Source: Bradyrhizobium lablabi
Lineage (GTDB): Bacteria > Pseudomonadota > Alphaproteobacteria > Rhizobiales > Xanthobacteraceae
Direction: 5' to 3'
Assembly: GCF_018131005.1 (NCBI RefSeq)
Contig: NZ_JAFCJK010000009.1
Coordinates: forward strand, 124,001-188,000
Length of the DNA: 64,000 nucleotides
Position numbers and translations under genes: made by a program. Each line of letters opens with the position of its first letter. Position 1 is the first letter of the stretch. Shown one piece after another: positions 26,288-33,155 of the stretch. The notes under the pieces are model-generated. The model had not been told where the DNA came from. It ran no database searches and saw nothing but the letters and a program-made list of their open reading frames with translations.

Positions 26288-27286
26288 TTATGACTGCTCG
26301 GGCGTTAACCGCCTGATGCATCGAAAGCCAAGGTGACTTGTAGAGGTATCGACCGGCTCCGCATGTCGCGCGGCCGGACGGTAGCGTCGGCAATAATTTG
26401 GTGCGCATAGATGCGAGCCGCCCTTGATGACCTTTTGCGGGATTTTCACGTTGGTGGTTCTGGGGTCGTAACTGTCGGTCTCGCGGCCGCCGCGCGGATT
26501 CTGCGGGATGCAGCACGCCTTCGGAGCATCCGCCTGATGCTTTGGCGAATACCAGTCGGCCGTCCATTCCCAGACGTTGCCGATCATGTCGTGGAGGCCG
26601 TAGCCGTTCGGCGGGAACGCGGTGACCGGAGAGGTGCGCTCGAAGCCGTCGGCATTGGTGTTCTGACGAGGGAATTCACCCTGCCAGGTGTTTGCCATGT
26701 GACGGCCGTTCGGCGTGAATTCATCGCCCCACGCAAACTCGGCGTCCTCGAGCCCGCCACGCGCTGCAAATTCCCATTCCGCTTCGGTTGGCAAATCCTT
26801 GCCAGCCCATTTCGCGTAGGCCACGGCATCGCTGAAGGCCACATGCACGACGGGATGATCGTCCAATCCGCGGATGTTGCTTCCGGGTCCGTAGGGGTGC
26901 CGCCATTGCGCACCCCTCGCGAAGGTCCACCACTGGCTGAAGTCTTGGAGACTGACCGGATGCGTCGGCGGAGAGAACGCCAGCGAGCCCGCGTAGACCA
27001 TGTGCGGGAGCATTCCCGGATAGTCCTTGGGGTCAGGTATGATTTCGGCGACGGTGACGTGTTTGGTGGCCCTTACGAATTCTCTGAATTGCCGGTTCGT
27101 CACCGGATGCCGGTCCATCCAAAAGCCGTCCACCGTGACACGATGCGCCGGGGCTTCTTCGGGATAATGCCTGTCCGATCCCATGCGAAAAGTGCCACCG
27201 GGTATCCAGGTCATTCCATCGACCATTAAAGGACCGTCACAAACGGTGACGTCGGACGTCAGCCTCGCCGCGGGGTGCGCTGTCAT
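26288..27286 (-). CDS. Formylglycine-generating enzyme (sulfatase-modifying factor, SUMF1/FGE)
   Basis: The 332-residue FGE-sulfatase domain protein oxidises the active-site cysteine of sulfatases. It begins with GGTFRMGSDRHYPEEAP and contains HPVVHVAFSDAVAYAKWAG, LPTEAEWEFAARGG and MIGNVWEWTADWY. The copper-site segment KGGSHLCAPNYCRRYRPAAR has the C-x4-C pair (residues 294 and 299) that marks a true aerobic FGE rather than a mere fold relative. The ATG at 27286 has GGGAGG upstream. No signal peptide is seen, so it acts in the cytosol before export of the sulfatase. It is first in the minus-strand operon; two palindromes lie 44-85 bases upstream. Confidence 0.93.
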   Translation of the reverse strand: MTAHPAARLTSDVTVCDGPLMVDGMTWIPGGTFRMGSDRHYPEEAPAHRVTVDGFWMDRHPVTNRQFREFVRATKHVTVAEIIPDPKDYPGMLPHMVYAGSLAFSPPTHPVSLQDFSQWWTFARGAQWRHPYGPGSNIRGLDDHPVVHVAFSDAVAYAKWAGKDLPTEAEWEFAARGGLEDAEFAWGDEFTPNGRHMANTWQGEFPRQNTNADGFERTSPVTAFPPNGYGLHDMIGNVWEWTADWYSPKHQADAPKACCIPQNPRGGRETDSYDPRTTNVKIPQKVIKGGSHLCAPNYCRRYRPAARHAEPVDTSTSHLGFRCIRRLTPEQS

Positions 27287-27329
27287 AAAAGCGTAACCTC
27301 CCAACCGATGCATGGGACGCGCACGCTAC

Positions 27330-27344
27330 GGAGGAGAATCCTCC
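27330..27344. promoter_or_regulatory. Short inverted repeat upstream of the FGE gene
   Basis: Arms GGAGGA and TCCTCC (6 bp) are separated by 3 bp. It lies 44 bases upstream of the FGE start and 4 bp from a longer palindrome. It could be part of an operator or be chance. Confidence 0.35.
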
Positions 27345-27347
27345 TTC

Positions 27348-27371
27348 GCTATTGGACCGTGGTCCAATAGC
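27348..27371. promoter_or_regulatory. Perfect palindrome, candidate operator between FGE and the secreted-protein gene
   Basis: Two perfect 11-bp arms (GCTATTGGACC and its complement) are separated by GT. It lies 62 bases upstream of the FGE start on one side and about 215 bases upstream of the plus-strand secreted-protein gene on the other. Its core TTGGACC-N2-GGTCCAA nearly matches the palindrome at 31145, in front of the lone receiver gene. No T-run follows, so a terminator is unlikely. Confidence 0.6.
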
Positions 27372-27585
27372 AAGGCACAATCTGCACAGTACCGGTCGGT
27401 CGCTTTCCTGTTCGCGGAGATCCTGAAAGGCCTGCCTTCAGGTATCGCGCCGTGGAGCGCGCGCTGACCCCCGGGCGAATCGTTGTCGAGAAACTCCAGC
27501 TGCCATCGAATGACGTCAGGCGGCTTTGCTGGAAGTGACCCACGAGCGTGTAAGGTCCATCAAAGACTTGATCGGAGAAGAAGAC

Positions 27586-28014
27586 ATGAATCGAATGCCA
27601 GTCGCTATCGTCAGCCTTCCGCTGTTTATCATGTCGGCGTCGGCGCAGACGCAGCCTCCGCCGCCAGCGTCGGCACCTCCCGCGGCGGAATCCGCAGGCA
27701 GGGCTGCGTTTGCCGTTCTGCCCGGTCGCTGGATCAGGGTGCAGGGAGGCTATGTGATTACGATCAATTCGGTAGACGCCGATGGCCGGCTCGACGCCAG
27801 TTATGCCAATCCAAGGCCGCTGCCGTTTCATACGGCCGTGGCTACCAGCGATGGCAACGGCCTCAAACTGTTCTTTGAACTACGCGCCGCGGGCTACAAC
27901 GGTTCAACCTATTCGCTCAGTTATGATGCGGCGAATGATCGGCTGACCGGCGTTTACGATCAGGTCGTCGTCAAGCAGAAGTTCGAGGTCGTCTTCGTCC
28001 GCTCCAAATCCTGA
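27586..28014 (+). CDS. Secreted protein, beta-barrel-like, unknown function
   Basis: The 142-residue protein has a signal peptide (MNRMPVAIVSLPLFIMSASA), a Pro/Ala linker to about residue 38, and a compact domain rich in alternating beta strands (GRWIRVQGGYVITINSVDAD, later YDAANDRLTGVY). It is divergent from the FGE-sulfatase operon. I recall similar proteins near sulfatases but no characterised member. GGAGAAGAAGAC just before the ATG supports the start. It may bind a ligand in the periplasm; this is inference only. Confidence 0.6.
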   Translation: MNRMPVAIVSLPLFIMSASAQTQPPPPASAPPAAESAGRAAFAVLPGRWIRVQGGYVITINSVDADGRLDASYANPRPLPFHTAVATSDGNGLKLFFELRAAGYNGSTYSLSYDAANDRLTGVYDQVVVKQKFEVVFVRSKS

Positions 28015-28108
28015 CGCAGCGTGTGATCGTCTGGCAGCGGTCGATTGGCTACAATACAGGGCGGCCACCATCCCCTATGCGCGGCCGGCAAGGGCGAGTG
28101 GACCGATC

Positions 28109-28124
28109 GGGTAAAGCCTTACCC
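28109..28124. promoter_or_regulatory. Inverted repeat upstream of the histidine kinase gene
   Basis: Arms GGGTAA and TTACCC (6 bp) around AGCC lie about 150 bases upstream of the kinase start. It is a candidate binding site for a response regulator, possibly the FixJ-type protein of the same operon. Confidence 0.4.
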
Positions 28125-28277
28125 ATTGACTTTACTCATTAATTGCCTGTCGCGAGAGTGAGTGCACGCTGTCAAAGCGTGGTAAGGTTGCTTTCGATCA
28201 TTCGAGCGGCGTACCTCAGGGGCGCCAGGTCTTGTGAATTTGTACTGGTGTACTTTGGTGTGGCGGCCTTTTCCGGA

Positions 28278-30515
28278 ATGACAAGGACGCGCATAGTTCG
28301 CTGGAGCCTGCTGCTCCTTTTTCTATACGCGGCGGAATCGCGCGCCGCTGAGCCTCAGCGCGTGCTGATGTTGCACGCTTTCAACTACACGTTCCCCGCC
28401 ACCACACTGATCGCAGACGGCGCTCGAAAGCGACTGTTGGAACGCTCGCCACAGCGACTCGAAATCGATGCAGACTTTCTTGACCTGGGACGACACACGG
28501 ATGCCGCATATGAAGCCCGGATAGCGGAATTTCTGCGGACCAAGTACGAGAAGCGCCCGCCTGACGTCGTGATAACGTTAGGCAGCGCGGCTTTGCCATT
28601 CATCGTCAGGCACCGCGACGAGATCGCTCCAAATGTACCTGTCGTCTTCACAGCCATATCTCCACAAAGCTATGGCGCGTTGCAGTTGCCGCCGAACATC
28701 ACCGGGATAATTTCCGAGTTCAACCTGGACAAGACGCTTGCGCTCGCGGAGCGACTTCAGCCTAAAGCAACCCGCCTGTTCGTCATCGCTGGCAGTGGGC
28801 AGGTCGATCGGCGTTGGCAATCGGTCGCTCGAAAGACCATTGAGGGTCGTGAGCGAAACTACGAGGTGACATATTTGTTCGATCGCTCCCATGCGGAGCT
28901 GATGGAGGAAGTGAAGAATATCCCGCGTGATGCAATCGTAGTGTACCTGACGCTTTTTGCCGACAGTAGAGGCAACACCTTTGTCCCTGCGGAGATGGCG
29001 GGTTCTCTGGCCGCCGCGTCACCGGCACCGCTCTACGCGCCTTATGACACGTATATCGGCAATGGTATCGTAGGCGGCTTCGTCGAGACATTTGAATCGG
29101 TTGGTATCGAGGCGGCAGACATGGCGCTTCAAATCCTCGCCGGGAAAGACCCAGCCACGATTGCCCCGCAAACAAATCCAGGACAGGCCTATCGAGTTGA
29201 TTACAGAGCTTTGGCGCGCTGGATGCTTCAGGAGAGCAAACTTCCTCCCGGCACTGTTGTCTTGTTCAAAAAACCGACGATCTGGACTGAGCATCGAGGC
29301 ATCGTCAGTGCAGCGATTTTGATTGTTGCCCTGCAATCCTTGATCGTTGCCGCCCTGCTGATTCAAAGACGGAGACGGTTACGCGCCGAAAATCTGCTCA
29401 AGGAAAGCGAGGAGCGGATGACGTTTGCGGCCGCCGCTGCCAATATCGGTCTTTGGCAATTTGACCAGCATAGAAATGAGCTTTGGGCGACGGAGCATTG
29501 CAGGGCAATGTTCGGACTTGCGCGCGATGTGCCGTTGACGCGTGATGCGTTCCTCGCGGCCGTTCACCCCGACGACCTGCAAATTGCAACCCAATCGCTT
29601 CAAAGGTCGTTGGAGCCAGAGCAATCCGCCATCAGCGACGTCCGAATTATTCTGCCGGGCGAGGAGGTGCGTTGGGTTCGCATGCGCGCCCGTTCCCGTT
29701 CAGACGGAGATGGCCGACCGGATCATCTTGGCGGCATATTTATCGACATCACCGAACAGAAATCGGCCGAGGCTGAGGTCGCACTGCAGCGCCGGGAAGT
29801 TGAGCATCTGATGCGCGTGTCCGTGCTCGGCGAGCTCTCCGGATCGATTGCCCACGAGGTCAACCAGCCGCTGACCGCGATCCTGTCCAATGCCCAAGCC
29901 GCGCTCCATCTCCTGGCGCAAGAGTCGCCGGACCTTATCGAGATTCGCGATGCTCTCGAGGAGATCGTTCATGAGGACAATCGAGCGGGCGAGGTCATCC
30001 ATCGTCTCCGCGGTCTCCTGAGGAAAGGCGAGCGGAAGGCGGAAAACGTCAATATCAATGACCTTGTCAGGTCAACCATCAGTCTTCTGAATAGCGAACT
30101 GATCGGCCGCGATATCGTCGCTAGGCTTGATCTGGAAAACACCGTGTTCCTGACGCGGGGCGATTCTGTGCAACTGCAGCAAGTCCTGCTGAATCTTGTC
30201 ATGAACGCGATGGATGCCATGGCCTCGACCCCCATGACCCAACGCTTTATTCTCATCTCAACGCGAGCAGTCCAGACTGGAATGGTAGACGTTCGCGTGA
30301 AGGATCGGGGACATGGCATCCGTCCGAAAGAAAACGGCCGTGTGTTCGAGCCGTTCTACACCACCAAGGACCATGGTCTTGGACTGGGTCTGACCCTCTG
30401 TTCGACAATCATACAGGCGCATCAAGGGAGGCTGACTTTGGTCAACGATGACGGCGGGGGCGCCGTCGCAGTGTTTTCGTTGCCAATCCAGCAGCCGGCA
30501 ACCGGTATTGCATGA
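28278..30515 (+). CDS. Sensor histidine kinase with periplasmic ABC-substrate-binding-like domain
   Basis: The 745-residue kinase has a signal/anchor helix (about 9-22) and a periplasmic domain of the ABC_sub_bind type (about 25-330, containing DVVITLGSAALPF and PVVFTAISPQ). A second helix follows at about 343-363, then a PAS domain (about 380-495). The transmitter has H526 in GSIAHEVNQPLTAIL, and the ATPase domain has NLVMNAMDAM, DRGHGI and GLGLGL. It should autophosphorylate in response to a small periplasmic ligand. The ATG at 28278 places the first helix at the N terminus. It overlaps the FixJ-type gene by four bases (ATGA), so that protein is the likely partner. The neighbouring sulfatase operon is a plausible target. 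Confidence 0.9.
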   Translation: MTRTRIVRWSLLLLFLYAAESRAAEPQRVLMLHAFNYTFPATTLIADGARKRLLERSPQRLEIDADFLDLGRHTDAAYEARIAEFLRTKYEKRPPDVVITLGSAALPFIVRHRDEIAPNVPVVFTAISPQSYGALQLPPNITGIISEFNLDKTLALAERLQPKATRLFVIAGSGQVDRRWQSVARKTIEGRERNYEVTYLFDRSHAELMEEVKNIPRDAIVVYLTLFADSRGNTFVPAEMAGSLAAASPAPLYAPYDTYIGNGIVGGFVETFESVGIEAADMALQILAGKDPATIAPQTNPGQAYRVDYRALARWMLQESKLPPGTVVLFKKPTIWTEHRGIVSAAILIVALQSLIVAALLIQRRRRLRAENLLKESEERMTFAAAAANIGLWQFDQHRNELWATEHCRAMFGLARDVPLTRDAFLAAVHPDDLQIATQSLQRSLEPEQSAISDVRIILPGEEVRWVRMRARSRSDGDGRPDHLGGIFIDITEQKSAEAEVALQRREVEHLMRVSVLGELSGSIAHEVNQPLTAILSNAQAALHLLAQESPDLIEIRDALEEIVHEDNRAGEVIHRLRGLLRKGERKAENVNINDLVRSTISLLNSELIGRDIVARLDLENTVFLTRGDSVQLQQVLLNLVMNAMDAMASTPMTQRFILISTRAVQTGMVDVRVKDRGHGIRPKENGRVFEPFYTTKDHGLGLGLTLCSTIIQAHQGRLTLVNDDGGGAVAVFSLPIQQPATGIA

Positions 30516-31129
30516 CGGAAGAATTCACGGTCTATCTCGTCGATGATGACCCCGGAGTGCTCCAGGCGCTGTCGCGACTGCTCCGCACCGGGGGCTATGA
30601 CGTCAGGCCATATTCTTCGCCGCAGATGTTCCTCGAAGAGCACGACATGGCTGTGTGCGGCTGCGCCGTACTCGATCTTTCGATGCCCGGTCTTGACGGT
30701 CTGGAGATTCAGCGCGTGCTGACCGCAGCCAGCGGTTATCATCGTCCTGTCGTGTTCGTCACCGGCAAAGGCGACATTCCCACCAGCGTGCGTGCCATGA
30801 AGGCCGGGGCGATCGATTTCCTGACCAAGCCCGTACAGGACAAGGATTTGTTCGAAGCCGTATCCCGCGCGAAAGCCAGGGAAGCCGAATCGCGTCGGCT
30901 TCAGTCCGAGAAGGAATCGATTCAGGCGAAGTTCAGCAACCTGACACCGCGCGAGCGCGAGGTATTCGCACACGTCGTAGCGGGACGGCTCAACAAGCAG
31001 ATTGCCGCAGATCTCGGCACGGTCGAAAAGACCATCAAGGTCCACCGCAGCCGGATGATGGAAAAGCTCGGAATTCGCACCGTCGCCGATCTCGTCCGCA
31101 TGGCCGAGAAATTCAATCTGTCGAAGTAG
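30512..31129 (+). CDS. FixJ-type response regulator
   Basis: The 205-residue regulator has a receiver with DDD at 11-13, phospho-acceptor D55 in CAVLDLSMPG, VFVTGKGDIP and the K in FLTKPV. A LuxR-type helix-turn-helix follows (LTPREREVFAHVVAGRLNKQ, then IAADLGTVEKTIKVHRSRMM, about 144-185). The start overlaps the kinase stop, so translation is coupled. It is the probable phosphorylation target of that kinase. Its binding site is not known; palindromes at 28109, 27348 and 31145 are candidates. Confidence 0.93.
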   Translation: MTEEFTVYLVDDDPGVLQALSRLLRTGGYDVRPYSSPQMFLEEHDMAVCGCAVLDLSMPGLDGLEIQRVLTAASGYHRPVVFVTGKGDIPTSVRAMKAGAIDFLTKPVQDKDLFEAVSRAKAREAESRRLQSEKESIQAKFSNLTPREREVFAHVVAGRLNKQIAADLGTVEKTIKVHRSRMMEKLGIRTVADLVRMAEKFNLSK

Positions 31130-31144
31130 CAAATACTTGCCTTA

Positions 31145-31160
31145 TTGGCCCAAGGGCCAA
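31145..31160. promoter_or_regulatory. Palindrome upstream of the lone receiver gene
   Basis: Arms TTGGCCC and GGGCCAA (7 bp, perfect) are separated by AA. It lies 37 bases before the receiver gene and 16 bases after the FixJ-type stop. It has the same layout as the palindrome at 27348 with one change per arm. It could serve as an operator or a weak terminator stem. Confidence 0.5.
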
Positions 31161-31196
31161 CTCGACGGGCGGGTGGCGCAACCGCAATAGTCCTTC

Positions 31197-31574
31197 ATGG
31201 CGGAAGCTTCGCTACTGATTGCTATTGTGGACGATGATCCAGCCGTGCTCAAAGGCTTGAGCCGGTTGCTGCGTTCGCACGCTTTTCGTGTTCTTACTTA
31301 TGGATCGGGGCGCGAATTTCTTGCAGCGTTGCCAGCCGGTCTTCCGGATTGTTTGATTGTCGATCTCCAGATGCCGGAAATGAACGGTTTGGAGCTTCAG
31401 CGGCATCTCGCGAGCAGCGGCATAAAAATTCCAACTATCCTGATCACCGCCTACGACGACGACGCGTTGCGCGATCATGGAGGACTGGTCGCCAGTCTGC
31501 GAAAGCCATTGCAGCAACAGGCTTTGTTCGAAGCTATTGACAGAGCGGTCAGCGGCTCGCGAAGCGCCGGGTAG
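31197..31574 (+). CDS. Single-domain response regulator (receiver only)
   Basis: The 125-residue protein is a bare receiver: VDDDPAV at 11-17, phospho-acceptor D57 in CLIVDLQMPEMNG, LITAYDDD and the K in LRKPLQQ near 104. There is no output domain. It follows the FixJ-type gene by 67 bases. It may act as a phosphate sink or second target for the upstream kinase. The presence of its own palindrome suggests separate expression. Confidence 0.9.
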   Translation: MAEASLLIAIVDDDPAVLKGLSRLLRSHAFRVLTYGSGREFLAALPAGLPDCLIVDLQMPEMNGLELQRHLASSGIKIPTILITAYDDDALRDHGGLVASLRKPLQQQALFEAIDRAVSGSRSAG

Positions 31575-31705
31575 AGAACTGTTGCGGCGTCCGCTTCGCG
31601 ACCGCAGTTCCTACGCCCGCGAAATAGGCTGTTGATGCCTGTATGCTCGTCTCCTCGTCCGGCCGGCAACACGGATGGAGGCGACGTTCCTGTGGAACCA
31701 GAGCG

Positions 31706-31790
31706 CGATCCGGAAAAGTGTGTCGCGATTTTCGCTCGCGATGAACGCGTCGCGTTTGGGCGGAGATCATGCTCAAAGAAGGAGATGAGA
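31706..31790 (+). repeat. Intergenic mosaic repeat (copy 1)
   Basis: The stretch from gatccggaaaag to gatcatgctcaaa has the form of the short mosaic palindromic elements spread through Bradyrhizobiaceae and Rhizobiales. A 32-bp part (31743-31774) recurs in reverse orientation, with one mismatch, at 35970-36001. The gap it lies in (31575-31848) shows nothing else. Confidence 0.6.
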
Positions 31791-31848
31791 GAAGCACCTG
31801 GAGACGAGCGATGATCGAAGGCTGTGCCGACGGGAAGGCGCGCGGCGA

Positions 31849-32556
31849 TCAGATCATCGAGGCGACTTTTTCCAGTCCGATCAGGCGCGCGAGCGAGCGC
31901 ACTTCGCTCTTCTGATCTTCGCGAAGCTGGAACAGCAGCGGCATCGCCGCCGATTTCAATTGCTGGACTTCCTCGGAGTCTGGATCAATCGGCGGGGCGG
32001 ACGCGCCGGGATCGACCTGCCGCTTCGCATGGATCTTGCGCGCGACCGCGCGCAGGGCGGCCTCGACCGGCGGCCAGTAGGATTCCTGCGCCGACGACAG
32101 CTTCAGCCGTTCCTTGATGCTCGCGATCTGCGCGTCGCTGAGCAGCGCGTAGCTCTTCTGCGGCGCCGGCTTGGCGGCGGCCTTCGGCTTCGGTGGAGTT
32201 GCCTCCGCCGGCGCTGCTGCCGCACGGCCGGTGAGCGGGGCAACGTCGGCGGGGTCGGTTGCGGCATAGGCCTGACGGAGGGTGGTGCCAGGCAGCGCGG
32301 GGATCGCAGCCTGCGCCCGGAGCTGCAAGGCCGATGGCGGCACGGCCTGTGGCGGCTCAAAGGCGGCCGCCGCGAGCGCTGCGACAGCGAGCTTGTCCTG
32401 CTTGCCCGCCTTGTTGGAAACCGGAGCGGCGTCGGCCGGCGCCTGCGCGACCGCGGTGGGCGCCGCCGGGACGCTATCGCGGCCGAGGATGGCGGCGGCC
32501 GCGGCCCCAACGACGAGGAGGCAGGTCAGCCCTACAATAGCTATGGCTTTGGTCAA
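31849..32556 (-). CDS. Membrane-anchored Ala/Pro-rich protein with Spy/CpxP-like C-terminal helices
   Basis: The 235-residue protein begins at a TTG (32556) with GGAG about seven bases upstream. The first 20 residues form a transmembrane helix (TKAIAIVGLTCLLVVGAAAA). A long Ala/Pro linker follows to about 140. The C-terminal part carries LLSDAQIASIKERLKLSSAQ followed by ESYWPPVEAALRAVA, the LTxxQ-like pattern of Spy/CpxP relatives. The frame is open 300 bases further upstream, but that part is basic and overlaps other signals, so it is left out. Function is unknown; a periplasmic helper role is only suggested. Confidence 0.65.
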   Translation of the reverse strand: MTKAIAIVGLTCLLVVGAAAAAILGRDSVPAAPTAVAQAPADAAPVSNKAGKQDKLAVAALAAAAFEPPQAVPPSALQLRAQAAIPALPGTTLRQAYAATDPADVAPLTGRAAAAPAEATPPKPKAAAKPAPQKSYALLSDAQIASIKERLKLSSAQESYWPPVEAALRAVARKIHAKRQVDPGASAPPIDPDSEEVQQLKSAAMPLLFQLREDQKSEVRSLARLIGLEKVASMI

Positions 32557-32674
32557 AAGCGTCTCCGTCCCGGCCGGGGTGGCCGAAGGCTGCGCGGCAA
32601 ATGAGGCTTTAGCATGCCACTGAAATGGCCAAAGGCCGGGAAATTGGATGAAGTTCGCACGAACCGGCCCGCGA

Positions 32675-32920
32675 TCAGGCCGGGACGGCCAGTTCATAGG
32701 CCTCCTGGATGTCGGCGATGATCTCGTGGGCTTCCCAGAGGGCGCCGGGCTGCACCGAGCGCAGGCTGATGGTCCAGTTGGTGCGGCGGGTACGAGGGGT
32801 GCTGACGACGTCGAATTCGATGCCACGGCAGAGCGGATGCCGCTGCAGTGCATAGAACACGCGGTTCCTGAGCTGCTCGAGGGTCACCGGGGTCTTGGCC
32901 AACAGCCCCTGAAAATCCAT
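32675..32920 (-). CDS. Small conserved hypothetical protein
   Basis: The 81-residue protein starts MDFQGLLAKTPVTLEQLRNR with AAAGGGG a few bases upstream. It has a mixed alpha/beta composition with no signal peptide or membrane segment. I believe similar proteins occur widely in Bradyrhizobium, but I know no function. It lies alone on the minus strand between the Spy-like gene and the hybrid kinase. Confidence 0.6.
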   Translation of the reverse strand: MDFQGLLAKTPVTLEQLRNRVFYALQRHPLCRGIEFDVVSTPRTRRTNWTISLRSVQPGALWEAHEIIADIQEAYELAVPA

Positions 32921-33155
32921 AGCGCACCCCTTTTGTTCTCCAATCGGCCCGGCCATGGCGACGAGCCATGCTGTATCGCTATTGTTGGGACGATCATGGT
33001 TAATGGCGCGTTAAGGCAGTCGGCAGGGCTTCAAGCGTGGACTCGCAACCTCAGGCAACGCCCGCGGCGGCACGACCTGATCGCGCTCGGCGACAACGGG
33101 CTGACATGCGATACCGGAAACCGAGGCGCTCGCTTCGCGAGAAATGCGCCCGCCC

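Noticed and set aside
32557..32853. Upstream extension of the Spy-like protein
   Set aside because: The added residues overlap the small gene at 32675-32920 on the same strand and have biased composition; a TTG with a good ribosome-binding site directly before the membrane helix fits better.
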